Source of the DNA: an uncultured Actinomycetes bacterium
GTDB taxonomy: Bacteria; Actinomycetota; Actinomycetes; Nanopelagicales; Nanopelagicaceae
Reading direction: 5' to 3'
Assembly: GCA_903932705.1 (NCBI GenBank)
Contig: CAIZHC010000136.1
Location: 1-7,712, forward strand
Length of the DNA: 7,712 bases
The notes beneath the pieces are model-generated. The model saw only the letters and a list, made by a program, of their open reading frames with translations. It was not told where the DNA came from and ran no database searches. Both the position numbers and the translations under genes were made by a program. This document shows positions 5,885 through 7,712 of the stretch, piece after piece (within the stretch, counting starts at the first letter, position 1; every line of letters begins with the position of its first letter).

Positions 5885-7712
5885 CTAGAGGCTGACGCCC
5901 GTTGTGGCTTTGCCCCGTCCAGATGCTGCTTTCTTCTTCGCCTTTGGTGCGCCGGTGGCTTTTACTACTTTGGCGGTCAAACTTGGCGCACTCTTCTTCG
6001 CGCGAGCGCTCTTCTTCTTAGGTCGCGCAGCTCCACCGTTTTCTGCTTCCCAAGCACGTCTTCCAGCCAAGAGCTCCATACCGCGTTCGAGAGTTAAGAA
6101 TTCAACACTGTCGCCTCGACGCAAAGTCGCATTCGTGACACCGTCGGTAACGTACAGACCAAAGCGACCATCTTTTACTAGTACGGCAGATCCAGAAGCA
6201 GGATCAAGGCCAAGATCTTTCACAGGAGGTTTTGCCGCGCCGCGCCTACGAACCTTTGGTTCTTTATAAATTGCCGTCGCTTCATCTAGGGTGATTGAGA
6301 AGAGTTGATCCTCTGAAGTTAAAGTTCTGGAATCGGCGCCTTTAGTTAAGTAAGGACCGTAACGACCATTTTGAACGGTGATGGTTTCACCGTCATATTC
6401 ACCCAAGGTGCGAGGCAGTGACATCAACTTCAAAGCATCATCAAGTGAGATTGTGTCAAGGCTCATCGTTGAAAGAAGTGACGCGGTCTTTGGTTTTGGA
6501 GCATCCTTCTTCTTGCGAGGCTTCTTAAGTTCACCCGTCTTCTTATCTACAACAAGTTCTGGCTCTGGAAGAATCTGAGTGACGTACGGACCGAAGCGAC
6601 CTGACTTTGCAACAAGTGGATAACCGGTTGCAGGTTCGACACCTAATTCGCGCTCACCAGATGGTTTTGCAAGAAGTTCAATAGCAACTGCAAGTGTCAA
6701 TTCATCAGGGGCAAAATTCTCTGGGATATTTGCGAATTTTCTATTATCACCTTCGCCTTGCTGGATGTAGGCACCGAAGCGACCAACCCGAATTTCAATA
6801 TCTTGACCCATCTTCATGGTGTTAATTTGTTGCGCATCAATCGCACCTAAATCAGAAGCTAGCGCTTCAAGACCTGGAACATCATCATGTCCATAAAAGA
6901 ATCGCGTCAACCATTCAACGCGATCGGCTTCGCCATTGGCAATCTTGTCGAGGTCTTCCTCCATAGATGCAGTGAATTCATAATCCACCAACTTTGAAAA
7001 ATGTTGCTCGAGTAATCCAGTAACGCTAAAGGCGAGAAATGTTGGAACAAGCGCGCGTCCACGTTTTGCTACATATCCGCGATCTTGGATTGTCGAAATA
7101 ATAGATGCGAATGTTGAAGGGCGGCCAATTCCAAGCTCTTCTAATTTCTTAACAAGTGTTGGTTCGGTATAGCGCGCTGGGGGCTTGGTTTCGTGCCCTT
7201 CAGAGGTGTATTCCTTAACTTTGACTGTATCTCCAACTGACATCGGTGGGAGGCGGCGAGATTCATCGTCAGCCTCAACCGCACCCTCTTCTTGAATATC
7301 TTCATATGCAGCTAAGAATCCAGGGAAGGTAATGACAGAACCATTGGCTCGGAAATTTGCAAGGCTTCCAGTTTTTGTTTGGACATCAAAGTCCACGCGC
7401 ATCTGCATCTTCTTCGCATCCGTCATTTGAGAGGCAACCGTGCGTTTCCAAATCAGATCATAGAGAGCAAATTCATCACGACTTAACTCTGGGGCTAGCT
7501 CCCCTGGAGTTTTAAAGAGATCACCGGCGGGGCGGATAGCTTCGTGAGCTTCCTGGGCATTCTTTGTCTTACCTTCGTAGAGGCGAGGAGATGCGGGGAC
7601 ATACTCTTTTCCGTAGAGCGATGCGGCTTGGGCTCGCGCAGATGAAATTGCTGAACCAGATAAGGTTACAGAATCGGTACGCATGTAAGTGATGTAACCG
7701 TTTTCATAGAGG
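5885..7712 (-). CDS. topA: DNA topoisomerase I, C-terminal part (5' end beyond the window)
   Basis: Type IA topoisomerase I relaxes negative supercoils by transient single-strand cleavage through a tyrosine. The frame stays open to the right edge; the last full codon is at 7709-7711, giving 608 visible residues. These begin LYENGYITYMRTDS, so the catalytic Tyr is codon 7685-7687, directly before the first visible Met. The Met at 7684 is therefore internal and not the start. Further core motifs are AHEAIRP (residues 55-61) and TEPTLVKKLEELGIGRPS (182-199). The C-terminus has four CRPT-type repeats centred on GRFGAYI (310), GRFGPYV (371), GRYGPYL (449) and GRFGLYV (516). A Lys/Ala-rich basic tail follows from about 563. 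There are no cysteine zinc fingers, unlike E. coli TopA and as in mycobacterial and Streptomyces TopA. The missing part is the N-terminal Toprim and part of the cleavage core. It is the first visible gene of the operon. Confidence 0.97.
   Translation of the reverse strand, partial: LYENGYITYMRTDSVTLSGSAISSARAQAASLYGKEYVPASPRLYEGKTKNAQEAHEAIRPAGDLFKTPGELAPELSRDEFALYDLIWKRTVASQMTDAKKMQMRVDFDVQTKTGSLANFRANGSVITFPGFLAAYEDIQEEGAVEADDESRRLPPMSVGDTVKVKEYTSEGHETKPPARYTEPTLVKKLEELGIGRPSTFASIISTIQDRGYVAKRGRALVPTFLAFSVTGLLEQHFSKLVDYEFTASMEEDLDKIANGEADRVEWLTRFFYGHDDVPGLEALASDLGAIDAQQINTMKMGQDIEIRVGRFGAYIQQGEGDNRKFANIPENFAPDELTLAVAIELLAKPSGERELGVEPATGYPLVAKSGRFGPYVTQILPEPELVVDKKTGELKKPRKKKDAPKPKTASLLSTMSLDTISLDDALKLMSLPRTLGEYDGETITVQNGRYGPYLTKGADSRTLTSEDQLFSITLDEATAIYKEPKVRRRGAAKPPVKDLGLDPASGSAVLVKDGRFGLYVTDGVTNATLRRGDSVEFLTLERGMELLAGRRAWEAENGGAARPKKKSARAKKSAPSLTAKVVKATGAPKAKKKAASGRGKATTGVSL

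Noticed and set aside
5904..6269. 121-residue plus-strand open frame within topA
   Set aside because: It is antisense to the Lys/Ala-rich TopA tail; its composition mirrors that low-complexity coding sequence and shows no family signal.
5885..6850. Possible DNA-level direct repeats in the 3' part of topA
   Set aside because: The GRFGxY units are protein-level CRPT repeats with diverged DNA, a normal feature of actinobacterial TopA and not a mobile or CRISPR repeat.

Overview
The window looks like a chromosomal housekeeping segment of a moderately AT-rich Actinomycetota. Three things support this: the gene order topA, MFS-dTMP kinase fusion, holB, secreted TAP-like hydrolase; a TopA C-terminus with CRPT-type repeats and a Lys/Ala-rich tail in place of zinc fingers; and a DUF6941-like protein. 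By eye the base composition is well below that of Streptomyces or Mycobacterium. It would fit a streamlined freshwater actinobacterium (Nanopelagicales/acI or a relative), but that placement is inference.

Four genes are packed on the minus strand, read from the right edge leftwards. They are topA (5' end beyond the window, 5885-7712), a 677-residue MFS transporter fused to thymidylate kinase (3842-5875), the DNA polymerase III delta' subunit holB (2688-3839), and a secreted serine alpha/beta hydrolase (1201-2691). The junctions are 9 bp, 2 bp and a 4-bp ATGA overlap, so they very probably form one operon. Its products relax negative supercoils, make dTDP for dTTP, and load the replicative sliding clamp; the secreted peptidase-like hydrolase is a less obvious partner. 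After a 60-bp gap comes a glyoxalase-like VOC protein (496-1140), also on the minus strand and possibly with its own leaderless promoter.

At the left end a small DUF6941-like gene (59-499, plus strand) converges on the VOC gene, and their stop codons overlap by 4 bp. It diverges from a minus-strand tRNA whose 5' half (1-32) is cut by the window edge just before the anticodon. Only 26 bp separate the tRNA 5' end from the DUF6941 start codon. Two opposite -10-like hexamers overlap there, which suggests a compact bidirectional promoter.

I see no CRISPR array, insertion sequence, phage gene or defence system. The most notable items are the transporter-kinase fusion, the shared divergent -10 region, the overlapping convergent stops and the tandem in-frame stops between topA and the fusion gene. 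No stretch longer than 60 bp lacks a gene.
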